Shown here: positions 1-7,725 of the stretch, in pieces | Numbering within the stretch: the stretch's first letter is position 1 | Layout: every line of letters starts with the position of its first letter | NCBI GenBank assembly: GCA_019416685.1 | Contig: DXWV01000008.1 | Coordinates: 42,068-75,067 of the forward strand | DNA length: 33,000 nucleotides | Direction: 5' to 3' | DNA from: Bacteroides sp. | Lineage (GTDB): Bacteria; Bacteroidota; Bacteroidia; Bacteroidales; Bacteroidaceae | The notes under the pieces: model-generated | What the model was told of the DNA's origin: nothing | Database searches by the model: none | The model's input: the letters and a program-made list of their open reading frames with translations, nothing else | Translations under genes and position numbers: made by a program

Positions 1-52
1 GAGCACGTGATTTGTAATCTCGGGGTCGTTGGTTCGAATCCGACAAGAGGCT
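1..52 (+). tRNA. tRNA-Thr (anticodon TGT), 5' end cut off
   Basis: The window opens inside a tRNA. The anticodon loop reads TTTGTAA, which gives anticodon TGT (Thr). The T arm is GTTGG-TTCGAAT-CCGAC and the 3' acceptor strand AAGAGGC is followed by discriminator T at 52. CCA is not encoded. The 5' acceptor and D arm lie before the window. Confidence 0.88.
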
Positions 53-256
53 CACTCATCTTTTAAACGTTTTTCGAATATCGGAAAACGTTTTTCATTT
101 ATCGAAACCTTTCCACTTTCCGTACCTGTTTAGTTTCAAAGTTACAAAAAAAGAACCACTATTTTATTTATAATGTTCATTCAGAAGCATTACCTCCGAC
201 TTTTTTACCCCTCTATTTTGTTATATAATCAGGGAAACAATAAATATATCTGCATT

Positions 257-481
257 ATGGAAAAAGCAAGAATTGGAGAAAATTCAGGTAAAGTATGGCG
301 GGTACTTAACGAGATGAAGAAAACCTCCGTTCACGAACTATGCACAATAACCAATCTGGCTATTGAAGATGTAATGTTAGCTATCGGATGGTTAGCAAGG
401 GAAAACCGTATCTTTATTGAAAAAAGAGAAGGTACCCTCTACATCAGTAACGGTTCGGAATATTACTTCTGCTTCGGATAA
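257..481 (+). CDS. Small winged helix-turn-helix domain protein (74 aa)
   Basis: This short cytosolic protein starts MEKARIGENSGKVW and is almost entirely one small winged-helix fold: helices around residues 10-22, 26-33 and 36-48, then a two-strand wing near 52-66 (RIFIEKREGTLYIS). Such single-domain proteins are common in Bacteroides and are annotated as winged helix proteins of unknown target. I chose the ATG at 257 because the domain begins there; an in-frame start at 173 would add a hydrophobic, poorly coding extension. The gene stands alone between tRNA-Thr and a sulfatase and is followed by a strong hairpin. The DNA-binding role is inferred from the fold only. Confidence 0.7.
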   Translation: MEKARIGENSGKVWRVLNEMKKTSVHELCTITNLAIEDVMLAIGWLARENRIFIEKREGTLYISNGSEYYFCFG

Positions 482-514
482 GAACACGAAGAAACAGTCC
501 GCTACAAATCCAAC

Positions 515-566
515 AAAAAGAAAGTGTATTCTGTTACATATTACTGTAACGGAGCACTTTCTTTTT
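515..566 (+). terminator. Hairpin terminator after the winged-helix gene
   Basis: The arms AAAAAGAAAGTG and CACTTTCTTTTT pair, with an inner stem TGTTACA/TGTAACG. A T run ends the right arm, as in an intrinsic terminator. The A run opening the left arm would also let it work on the minus strand. Confidence 0.7.
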
Positions 567-801
567 GAATAGCACCTTCCTTCCAACTATACCATACCAA
601 TCACATTCAAAGTGGTTATCACATTACAATAAAACGGTATTTGCACAAAATTATAGGTAATTCACACAAAATTGATAGCTTAATAAACATTCCATTGAAC
701 AAAAAGGACATAAACATCAATCCAAACAGACAAAAAAGAGTAATTTAGCAATCAGGAAAATAATCCTCCCAAAAATGATTTATTTATCAAAACTAAATAA
801 T
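567..801. other. Upstream region of the sulfatase gene with a 21-bp spaced direct repeat
   Basis: No gene is seen. CACAAAATTATAG (644-656) and CACAAAATTGATAG (665-678) are near-identical direct repeats 21 bp apart, two helical turns, and could bind a dimeric regulator of the sulfatase. No good TAnnTTTG box was found close to the gene. Confidence 0.35.
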
Positions 802-2178
802 ATGGTAAAACCAATTTCAATGAAGTATTTGGCATCTTTCTCTTTGCTATGCCCCTCTGTGGCTTTTGCCGCCGAACACCCCAACATTATCTACATCTTC
901 ACTGACCAACAAACAGCCAACGCTATGAGTTGTGCCGGAAATCCGGATTTGCATACTCCTAATCTTGACAGGCTGGCTGCTGCCGGTGTAATGTTCAGCA
1001 ATGCTTATTGTACCTCTCCGCTTAGCGGCCCTTCACGTGGTGCAATGTTTACAGGCCACTACCCCGGTGCAGTAGGATTATCTGTAAACGGTTCACCAAT
1101 GCCCGATTCACTCAAGAACCAGACATTGGGTACACTGATCAAAAATGCCGGATACGATTGTGCCTATGGCGGCAAATGGCATATCCCTCTACTCGATATA
1201 CCCGATAAAGAATATGGCTTCGACAATATATACAAACATAGCGATGACGGATTGGCGGAAGCTTGTGCCGAATATCTTTCACGCGAACACAAAAAACCGT
1301 TCTTTCTGGTTGCTTCATACGATAATCCGCACAACATCTGTGAATATGCACGAAGCCAGAATTTACCTTATGGTAATATAGACACACCCGACATTCGTGA
1401 TTGTCCGGGCCTGCCCGCCAATTTCGCAAAAAGTCCTTATGATGCTGATATCATAGAAAACGAAAGAGCAAACAATTATAATGTATATCCTACAGCTAAC
1501 TATACCACCGAAGACTGGCGCATGTACCGGTATAACTACTACCGTCTGGTAGAAAAGGTAGACAAGGAAATCGGAAAAATCATTGATGCTATTGATAAAA
1601 ACAACCTCTGGAAGAATACGGTTGTTATCTTCTCCAGCGATCATGGAGATGGTACAGGTGCTCACCACTGGAATCAGAAATCTGCCTTATATGAAGAAGT
1701 TGTCAATATTCCTCTCATCATCACATTACCTGGTAAGAAGCATGCAGGTAAAGTACTGCCTCAACTCATCAGTAATGGTGTAGATTTCTTTGCTTCTATA
1801 TGTGATTGGGCAGGTGCTGAAATGCCGAAGAGTGCAGCCGGAAAATCATTCCGTAAAACCGTGGAAGAAGGAAACCCGCAAAGCCCGCATCAGGACTATA
1901 TCATCACCGAAACGCAGTTTGATGGTAGCAAAACCAGAGGTTGGATGGTACGTAGCAAACGTTATAAATATGTCCTTTACGATAAAGGAAATCATCGTGA
2001 ACAACTATTTGACATGCAGGAAGACAGAGGTGAGACAAGAAACCTGACAATGGAAAATACTTATAATAATGAGTTACAAAAACACCGTGATATTCTTGAA
2101 AATTGGATGAATACTTATAATATCCGCCCAAGCCGTCCGAAATTACACGACGTCCCAGGAAAGAAACTTAAAAGATAA
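802..2178 (+). CDS. Exported serine-type sulfatase (family S1, alkaline phosphatase superfamily)
   Basis: Predicted periplasmic sulfatase that removes sulfate esters from a host or dietary glycan. Numbering from the ATG at 802 (458 aa), a signal peptide ends at SVAFA-AEHP. The catalytic signature is SGPSR at 75-79 followed by GAMFTG. The residue converted to formylglycine is therefore Ser75, so activation by an anSME radical-SAM enzyme is expected, as is usual in Bacteroides. Metal and substrate residues are visible as TDQQ (34-37), GGKWH (K125, H127), DNPH (H177), SSDHGD (D280, H281) and QK (K293). In-frame ATGs at 775 and 820 are alternative starts. No SusC/SusD pair is adjacent. The S1 subfamily and glycan cannot be read from the sequence. 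Confidence 0.9.
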   Translation: MVKPISMKYLASFSLLCPSVAFAAEHPNIIYIFTDQQTANAMSCAGNPDLHTPNLDRLAAAGVMFSNAYCTSPLSGPSRGAMFTGHYPGAVGLSVNGSPMPDSLKNQTLGTLIKNAGYDCAYGGKWHIPLLDIPDKEYGFDNIYKHSDDGLAEACAEYLSREHKKPFFLVASYDNPHNICEYARSQNLPYGNIDTPDIRDCPGLPANFAKSPYDADIIENERANNYNVYPTANYTTEDWRMYRYNYYRLVEKVDKEIGKIIDAIDKNNLWKNTVVIFSSDHGDGTGAHHWNQKSALYEEVVNIPLIITLPGKKHAGKVLPQLISNGVDFFASICDWAGAEMPKSAAGKSFRKTVEEGNPQSPHQDYIITETQFDGSKTRGWMVRSKRYKYVLYDKGNHREQLFDMQEDRGETRNLTMENTYNNELQKHRDILENWMNTYNIRPSRPKLHDVPGKKLKR

Positions 2179-2203
2179 AGCCAATATCATATAATCTCTT
2201 ACA

Positions 2204-2301
2204 TTCAGGTTGAAAGCTGAGCACAATGTTTTTGTGTTCAGCTTTTAATCTTTAGTATTTGGCCACCGTTTCATAAACAAATGAAAAAAGCAAGCAATTA
2301 G
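2204..2301. repeat. Second copy of the CRISPR array trailer, without an array
   Basis: This stretch matches 2677-2776, the end of CRISPR array 1. Shared parts include GAAAGCTGARCACAATGTTT, the inverted copy TTGTGTTCAGCTTT and CACCGTTTCATAAACAAATG, through CAAGCAATTAGTTATT. It sits between the sulfatase stop and the leader of array 1. It looks like the leftover end of a lost array or the product of a cassette duplication. Its hairpin may also terminate the sulfatase transcript. Confidence 0.65.
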
Positions 2302-2452
2302 TTATTGACCTCATCTTCCTATTTTATAGCTTTGGAACTCTACAATTCGAACTACTTTTTTTATTTATAAAGGATAAGCAACTATCTCCACTCAAAAAAA
2401 TCCATATACAAGGCTCGTAAACTACTTAAAAACAGCACTTACCGAAGTTAGT
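2302..2452. promoter_or_regulatory. CRISPR leader of array 1
   Basis: About 150 bp, clearly homologous to 7003-7156 in front of array 2. Shared blocks include CTATTTTATAGCTTT, ATAAGCAACTATCTCCACTC and AACAGCACTTACC. It is AT-rich and has no ORF. Because the same flank precedes both arrays, this is the conserved leader (spacer-acquisition) side. The last bases can pair with the first bases of repeat 1 (CAGCACT with AGTGCTG). Confidence 0.7.
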
Positions 2453-2696
2453 GCTGCTAAAGATACTAATTTGAAAGCTAATCACAACTAAAACGCTGCA
2501 TGGTACATTTACGCATAGCTGTTAAAGATACTAATTTGAAAGCGAATCACAACGGAATAAGACTGCTGAAATAGTTGAGAAGTGCTGTTTCCAATGGTTC
2601 AAAGATACTAATTTGAAAGCGAATCACAACCAGAGCAGAGCGAAGAAAGACAAAGAACCCGCTGTTAAAGATACCAATCTGAAAGCTGAACACAAT
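2453..2696. CRISPR. Orphan CRISPR array 1, type II-C-like repeats: 4 repeats, 3 spacers
   Basis: Repeats lie at 2453-2488, 2518-2553, 2584-2630 and 2661-2696; spacers are 29, 30 and 30 nt. On the plus strand a repeat begins GCTGTTAAAGATAC and ends GAAAGCTAATCACAAC (36 bp). The third repeat is 47 bp: it carries 11 extra bases, TCCAATGGTTC, after GCTGTT. The fourth is degenerate (ATACCAATCT, GAACACAAT), marking the end far from the leader. Read on the minus strand the repeat starts GTTGTGATT, like the Bacteroides Cas9 (type II-C) repeat as I remember it. No cas gene is present in the window, so any activity needs Cas proteins from elsewhere in the genome. Confidence 0.85.
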
Positions 2697-2779
2697 GTTT
2701 CTTGTGTTCAGCTTTCAACCTTTAGTATCTGGTCACCGTTTCATAAACAAATGAAAAAAGCAAGCAATTAGTTATTAGA
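2697..2779. repeat. Array trailer with an inverted partial copy of the repeat
   Basis: Right after the degenerate last repeat, TTGTGTTCAGCTTTCA (2702-2717) is the exact reverse complement of part of that repeat, followed by a bulge and GTATC. Repeat plus trailer could therefore fold into a long hairpin with a short loop (GTTTC region). The rest (CACCGTTTCATAAACAAATG and on) repeats 2252-2301. Confidence 0.7.
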
Positions 2780-2844
2780 TAGCCTCAATACAATTCAGAA
2801 TATAATATTTACCATCTTTCAGCCAGTGAATAGGATTCATATTT

Positions 2845-3378
2845 CTAATAATCTTCAATAATTAGATCTCCTAATATATCTATCTTGATGACCTTTTTAT
2901 TACCATTATCATCCTCAATAATGGTATCTTCCAAAATATCTTTTTTAATAGTTTTCCTATTACCTTTATTGTCTTCAATAATAAGATCGCCAAAAATATC
3001 TTTTTTAATTGTTTTCCTATTACCTTTATTATCTTGAATAGTAATATCGCCAAAAATATCTTTTTTTATTGTCTTCCTGTTGCCACTATTATCTTGGATA
3101 GTGATATCTCCAAAGATATCTTTTTTTATTGTTTTCCTGTTGCCGTCATTATCTCTGACAGTAGTATCTCCAAAGATATCTTTTTTAATTGTTTTCTTAT
3201 TACCGTTATTGTCCTCGATGATAATATCTCCAAAAATGTTTTTTCTAATTGTCTTCTTTTCCTGATTAATCACCGTATATTCATGATTATCTCCGATAAA
3301 GTTTGTACCATAACTCTTCATTATTCGAGGAAGCAAAACAAACTGAATTGTAAATAGAATTAATAAAATCTTTTTCAT
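2845..3378 (-). CDS. Secreted protein made of seven 20-residue repeats
   Basis: Function unknown. The protein (177 aa from the ATG at 3378) opens with a signal peptide, MKKILLILFTIQFVLLP. From about residue 41 it consists of seven tandem 20-residue units with the pattern KKTIKKDIFGDxxIxDNxGN. The DNA repeats with a 60-bp period. Alternating beta-prone residues with Gly-Asp and Asp-Asn turns suggest a beta-solenoid or hairpin stack in the periplasm or on the surface; this is inference. The last unit ends the protein at LIIEDY. I prefer 3378 over the in-frame ATG at 3399 because a -7-like box at 3402-3409 would start the RNA close to 3397. It lies between CRISPR array 1 and the PAS kinase, transcribed leftward. 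Confidence 0.8.
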   Translation of the reverse strand: MKKILLILFTIQFVLLPRIMKSYGTNFIGDNHEYTVINQEKKTIRKNIFGDIIIEDNNGNKKTIKKDIFGDTTVRDNDGNRKTIKKDIFGDITIQDNSGNRKTIKKDIFGDITIQDNKGNRKTIKKDIFGDLIIEDNKGNRKTIKKDILEDTIIEDDNGNKKVIKIDILGDLIIEDY

Positions 3379-3401
3379 GGTGTATTTTTTGGGGTTCATA
3401 A

Positions 3402-3409
3402 CAAAAGTA
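3402..3409 (-). promoter_or_regulatory. -7 box for the repeat-protein gene
   Basis: CAAAAGTA on the plus strand is TACTTTTG on the minus strand, a full match to TAnnTTTG. Transcription would start about 20 nt before the ATG at 3378. No clear -33 TTTG is present. Confidence 0.4.
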
Positions 3410-3652
3410 ATACAGGAAAATCATAATTAATGAGTGAATTCTATAATTGCCAATAGGGAAAAGCCTAAATGGCATAAATTCAACAAAGCAAACATCATAA
3501 ATTACTATATACCTCAAAAAAACACAACACTTCCGACAAAGACAAATATGTAAAAAGTGGAAAAAGATATACTTCTGAAAGTATATCCCTTACACGATTG
3601 ATACCAATAACAGTACACAAATCCAATATAATTATACTATGTAACCTTCAGA

Positions 3653-6600
3653 TTAACAATATTTTTTTAATACCGCCATTAACTTCATCCGATCAATTGG
3701 CTTAACTAAATATTCATTACAACCAGATTTTATGGCAGCAATTCGATCGGAGTCAAATGCGTGGGCAGTAAGTGCAATAATCGGCAGATCGATATTAAAC
3801 TTCCGTATTTCAGCAGTAGCCTTCAAACCATCCAGAAGAGGCATCTTCATATCCATCAACAATAAATCGATGTTTTGATTACGTACCATTTCTACAGCCT
3901 CCTGCCCATTCACTGCATGTAGTAAATCATAGTATTCCTTCAAAATAGTTGCCACTAACTGATAATTACTTTGTATATCTTCAGCTATAAGAATCGTTTT
4001 TCGTTTAGCTACATTCTTTATCGGTTCTTCATCAATAAAAAGTTTTTCTTCAGTAGTATCCCCCTCCTCTTTCTTATTTTCTACCACAGAGCACATACTT
4101 GCTTCACAAGGTAAAAATGCCCAGAATAACGACCCCTCACCATATACAGACTCAAAACCAACCTTCCCTCCCATAGTTTCTGCAATAGCCTTACAAATAG
4201 AAAGCCCCAACCCTGTTCCTTGGGCAAATTCATCAAGTTTCTCAAAACGTTGAAACACTTTTGCTTTTTTATCATTAGCTATACCTATGCCGGAATCTTT
4301 CACATAAAAATAAATACCCCCATCTTTATGTTCATATTTCATTTCAATAGAACCCTTGGGTGTATATTTAATGGCATTTGTCACATAATTAGTAAGAATC
4401 TGTGCTACTCGATTACGGTCTAACACAACTTGACAGCAAAGATAAGGATTGACAGCAGTCAGCGTTACATTTGGATTTCTCAAACGTTGCCTCATAGAAG
4501 CAACCAGATTATCAAAGTAATCAGAAAGATCAAACGACTCATATTTAAGCTCAACCGATCCTGCTTCAAGCTTAGATAAATCAAGGATATCGTTTATCAA
4601 CTTCAGAAGCAATTCATTATTATTATTGATGATCTGTATATAATCCTTCTTTTCTTCCTCATCAGCATAAGCCATTAATTCGGAGAAACCGACAATCGCA
4701 TTTAATGGAGTACGAATTTCATGGCTCATATTTGCTAAAAATGCAGATTTCAGTTTATCTGATTGTTCGGCTTGCCGTTTTGCTTCCCGCAATTCCTTTA
4801 TCATTTCTTCGCGTTCTGTTACATCGTCTACACGAATCACAATACCGTCTACGGAACCATCTTCAAGAAGTACAGGAGTTGCAAACACCTCGACAATATG
4901 CTCACTATCTAATGAAAATTTTATTTGTTCTGTTTGCAATGAAACAAGAGCACGCTGCAATACACAATTTTCACATGGAGAAGTACGATTATGAACACTT
5001 TTGTAACAGAACTCGCCCTTTTTATAAGCTTCGTAAGAGAGACTCTTTGAACATAACGAAATATTCTCCCACTGCACTATATAATCTTTCGTAATGTAAG
5101 CTAAACCAGAATTTGTATTATTAAGAACCAGTTCATTCTGTCGCACTAAAGCATCCAGTACTTCTTTATTTTTCAACAAAGTCAGCTCGATTTGTTTATG
5201 CGAATCAATATTTTGCGTCATACCGAACAAATACTTATAAGGAGCATCATTCAAAGTAGCAATTTCAACTATACCACGTGTTTCCCACCATTGATAGATA
5301 CCCTCTCCTTTATAATCAACACGGTATTCTACGTCCCATATACCACTTCCCTCCTCTATCACTTTTTGCAAAGTAACAGCAAACAACTGCCGATCGTCAG
5401 GATGCACTAAAGTTAAATACTTCTCAACCGAGTTGGCTTCAGATATTTTTTTTCCATTTTTTTCAAAACCTTCACCAAAGCTGATTCTATCCTTAGCCGG
5501 TTCAAAGAACCAAGTATAAGCATTCATTGCCTCCAAAGTGATAGTAAGCAACTGAGCCCGGCGTTTGAGATCGTTTTGTAAACTTTGATCCCAGCGGGTG
5601 TTTAACAAAAAGCGTTTACCGTTATCCTCTATGATACTTTTACGCACAATAGTATCATAACTACGTCCATCTTTCAGCACAATACGCTCCATTCCAAAGT
5701 AGGGAGTCCCGGTATTAAATACTTCAATATCCGTTTTCTGTATACGTTCTACCTCATCTTCAGACAATACATCATAAGTAGTTTTATCCTCACTCGTACC
5801 AAACATCTGTTTACTTTCTTCATTACAAAAAAGATATCGGAAATTATCTTCTACATCTTTTATATGAATAGAAAGCGGAATACTATTCAGTATCTTATAA
5901 AAGAATTGTTGTTTTTTCTGCACATCTGTATTGTTCTTCCGGGTACCGACATATTTCATTACTTTCCCATCAGAATCAAACTCATAAGGTGCACCACTTA
6001 TCGTACAAAACTGCCAGTCTGGATTATCGGGCAGCATAACCCGGCTATCAAATGAAAAAGAGAAATTCTCTCCATTACTCATTCTATCCATAATATCAGC
6101 AACCTTATTACGATCATCAGGATGTAAAGTTTCCAAATATAATGTCATGCTGACTGGCTTCGATTGATTATAACCATTTAAAGGTTCATTATCACTATAA
6201 AAGTACCGGGCTATCACATCAAACTCCCAAAACATTATATTTGCCGCTTTCATGGCAAGTTCTGTTTTTCGACGGCTCTGACGAAGCATTTCCTCATTCT
6301 TCACAGTCTCCGTAATATCTTCAAAAATAAAAATATAATTAACAGCCTTATCGGTATTATCGTAAAGAGGATTGCCATTACACTTCAAATAGCAAGTACG
6401 AGTACGGGTAGAAAAGAAACGCTTATCGGCTCTTTGTTTATCAAAATCATATAAAAAACTCATTTGTACCGGAACACCTAACCGGACCGCTTCCTTCACA
6501 ACATCCGGAACAACAGAGTTATCATTAATATTAAGTTTCCTGTCAAGGAGCGTTTGAGCATCAGCACCAAAAATTTGGCAAAACCTTTCATTACATCTTA

Positions 6601-6679
6601 CCAGAGTACCATCCATGGTAAAGAAACCAACGCCCACTGGAAGTGAATTGAAAACAGACTGTAATTGTTTGTGTTCCAT
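3653..6679 (-). CDS. Cytoplasmic multi-PAS hybrid sensor histidine kinase with receiver domain
   Basis: A 1008-residue hybrid two-component kinase. About five PAS-type sensor regions fill the N-terminal 630 residues; two contain the PAS fold 3 hallmark HPDDR. The last has a Cys-rich segment (CYKSV, SPCENC) that might bind a metal or sense redox. The HisKA box is ANMSHEIRTPLNAIVGF with phosphoacceptor His653. The HATPase has NAIKYT, DSGIGI and GTGLGLS. A C-terminal receiver has phosphoacceptor Asp943 in LLLMDMKMP and a conserved Lys in YLVKP. No transmembrane helix or signal peptide is seen, so it should sense a cytosolic signal. It has no AraC domain, so it is not an HTCS, and no partner regulator lies nearby. 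I prefer the ATG at 6679 over one 24 nt upstream because PAS 1 starts there. Confidence 0.92.
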   Translation of the reverse strand: MEHKQLQSVFNSLPVGVGFFTMDGTLVRCNERFCQIFGADAQTLLDRKLNINDNSVVPDVVKEAVRLGVPVQMSFLYDFDKQRADKRFFSTRTRTCYLKCNGNPLYDNTDKAVNYIFIFEDITETVKNEEMLRQSRRKTELAMKAANIMFWEFDVIARYFYSDNEPLNGYNQSKPVSMTLYLETLHPDDRNKVADIMDRMSNGENFSFSFDSRVMLPDNPDWQFCTISGAPYEFDSDGKVMKYVGTRKNNTDVQKKQQFFYKILNSIPLSIHIKDVEDNFRYLFCNEESKQMFGTSEDKTTYDVLSEDEVERIQKTDIEVFNTGTPYFGMERIVLKDGRSYDTIVRKSIIEDNGKRFLLNTRWDQSLQNDLKRRAQLLTITLEAMNAYTWFFEPAKDRISFGEGFEKNGKKISEANSVEKYLTLVHPDDRQLFAVTLQKVIEEGSGIWDVEYRVDYKGEGIYQWWETRGIVEIATLNDAPYKYLFGMTQNIDSHKQIELTLLKNKEVLDALVRQNELVLNNTNSGLAYITKDYIVQWENISLCSKSLSYEAYKKGEFCYKSVHNRTSPCENCVLQRALVSLQTEQIKFSLDSEHIVEVFATPVLLEDGSVDGIVIRVDDVTEREEMIKELREAKRQAEQSDKLKSAFLANMSHEIRTPLNAIVGFSELMAYADEEEKKDYIQIINNNNELLLKLINDILDLSKLEAGSVELKYESFDLSDYFDNLVASMRQRLRNPNVTLTAVNPYLCCQVVLDRNRVAQILTNYVTNAIKYTPKGSIEMKYEHKDGGIYFYVKDSGIGIANDKKAKVFQRFEKLDEFAQGTGLGLSICKAIAETMGGKVGFESVYGEGSLFWAFLPCEASMCSVVENKKEEGDTTEEKLFIDEEPIKNVAKRKTILIAEDIQSNYQLVATILKEYYDLLHAVNGQEAVEMVRNQNIDLLLMDMKMPLLDGLKATAEIRKFNIDLPIIALTAHAFDSDRIAAIKSGCNEYLVKPIDRMKLMAVLKKYC

Positions 6680-6728
6680 ATATTTATATTTAAATATATA
6701 CAAAAAAAAATCTTATAATCGAAGCATG

Positions 6729-6736
6729 CAAATATA
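6729..6736 (-). promoter_or_regulatory. -7 box for the PAS hybrid kinase
   Basis: CAAATATA on the plus strand reads TATATTTG on the minus strand, a full TAnnTTTG match about 50 bp before the ATG at 6679. No TTTG lies at the usual -33 distance. Confidence 0.4.
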
Positions 6737-7002
6737 TACACTTTTACGATTATAATATCATTTTATTCAGAAAATATAATGGGTAGATTTCGATATTTTT
6801 CATCCAATTCCAACTCTGTTCAAAACCCTAAAAAGAGAATTCTAAATCAACATTTTTTTTCTTGGCTCGTGTCCTTATTATCTTTATATAAGTTAGTGGA
6901 GAAATTATAACAGGAAGAATAATAAAACATGACACTATTTTCAGAGAGATACGGTTATATATAACCATAGATGTAATTATCAGAATTTCGTTCAACTGTA
7001 TC
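6737..7002. other. AT-rich intergenic stretch with no recognised feature
   Basis: No ORF, RNA or clear repeat was seen between the kinase promoter and the leader of CRISPR array 2. Confidence 0.4.
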
Positions 7003-7156
7003 TTATTGACCTTATTTCCCTATTTTATAGCTTTAGAACTCTTCTATTCAAACCACTTTTTTCATTTATAACAAAGAATAAGCAACTATCTCCACTCTAA
7101 AATTTCCATATAAAAAACTCATAAACTACTAAAAAACAGCACTTACCTAAGTTAGT
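7003..7156. promoter_or_regulatory. CRISPR leader of array 2
   Basis: Homologous along its whole length to 2302-2452, with a few small indels. Shared blocks include CCTATTTTATAGCTTTAGAA (one base differs), ATAAGCAACTATCTCCACTC and AACAGCACTTACC. The end again forms the CAGCACT/AGTGCTG pairing with the first repeat. Confidence 0.7.
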
Positions 7157-7455
7157 GCTGTTAAAGATACTAATTTGAAAGCTAATCACAACATGTATTC
7201 CATTGATAACCAGTACCTTCGCGCTGTTAAAGATACTAATTTGAAAGCTAATCACAACAATATTTCGATGCACTTATCAATGCTTAAATGCTGTTAAAGA
7301 TACTAATTTGAAAGCTAATCACAACTACCACGTAGCGTTCTCCAACTTGATACCGCTGTTAAAGATACTAATTTGAAAGCTAATCACAACAGGGAATGAG
7401 ACGATACAGGATGTATATGGCTGTTAAAGATACTAATTTGAAAGCTAATCACAAC
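7157..7455. CRISPR. Orphan CRISPR array 2, type II-C-like repeats: 5 repeats, 4 spacers
   Basis: Five identical 36-bp repeats lie at 7157-7192, 7223-7258, 7290-7325, 7355-7390 and 7420-7455, separated by unique spacers of 30, 31, 29 and 29 nt. On the plus strand each begins GCTGTTAAAGATAC and ends GAAAGCTAATCACAAC. All repeats are intact, unlike array 1, and no degenerate end repeat or trailer hairpin follows. No cas gene is adjacent; the next genes are an XRE-Fic operon. Transcription strand is uncertain: repeat orientation suggests minus, but a plus-strand terminator lies at 7537. Confidence 0.9.
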
Positions 7456-7536
7456 AAAAAAACTGAAGAGTATACATACACCTGTTCCGGAAGATTTTTT
7501 AATAATCATTACACACGTGCGTGATGAGGCTTACCG

Positions 7537-7561
7537 ATACCTCAAAAGAGGTATGTTTTTT
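7537..7561 (+). terminator. Intrinsic terminator right of CRISPR array 2
   Basis: ATACCTC-AAAA-GAGGTAT followed by GTTTTTT makes a perfect 7-bp stem with a T run, on the plus strand only. It lies 81 bp past the array and no plus-strand gene precedes it, so it could end an array transcript. Confidence 0.65.
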
Positions 7562-7725
7562 ATGTCACCTCTTTAGTTACTTGAGGAAACTTAAATGGTA
7601 ACTAAAACTATACCGGAAAATGAAACTTTTGGGACTGCTATAAAAAAAAGGCATAGCCTAAATAATTTAAGTTATGTGGCATAAAACATCTAAATCAATA
7701 GCACACAGTTACTTTTTACGTATCT
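7562..7725. other. Intergenic stretch with an inverted repeat
   Basis: TTTAGTTAC (7572-7580) and GTAACTAAA (7598-7606) are perfect 9-bp inverted arms around 17 bp. The stretch lies downstream of the leftward Fic operon. The rest shows nothing recognisable. Confidence 0.4.

Noticed and set aside
2661..2779. Calling the trailer hairpin a tracrRNA
   Set aside because: It has repeat/anti-repeat pairing but no recognisable nexus stem or terminator in a tracrRNA-like order, and it would fold on itself. Kept as a finding only.
2489..7419. Spacers matching the integrative element or other parts of the window
   Set aside because: No match was seen by eye; a proper search is needed, so no self-targeting claim is made.
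7456..7492. A sixth, degenerate repeat at the end of array 2 (CTGTTCCGG near 7482)
   Set aside because: Only about 8 bases resemble the repeat and the remainder does not; chance similarity.
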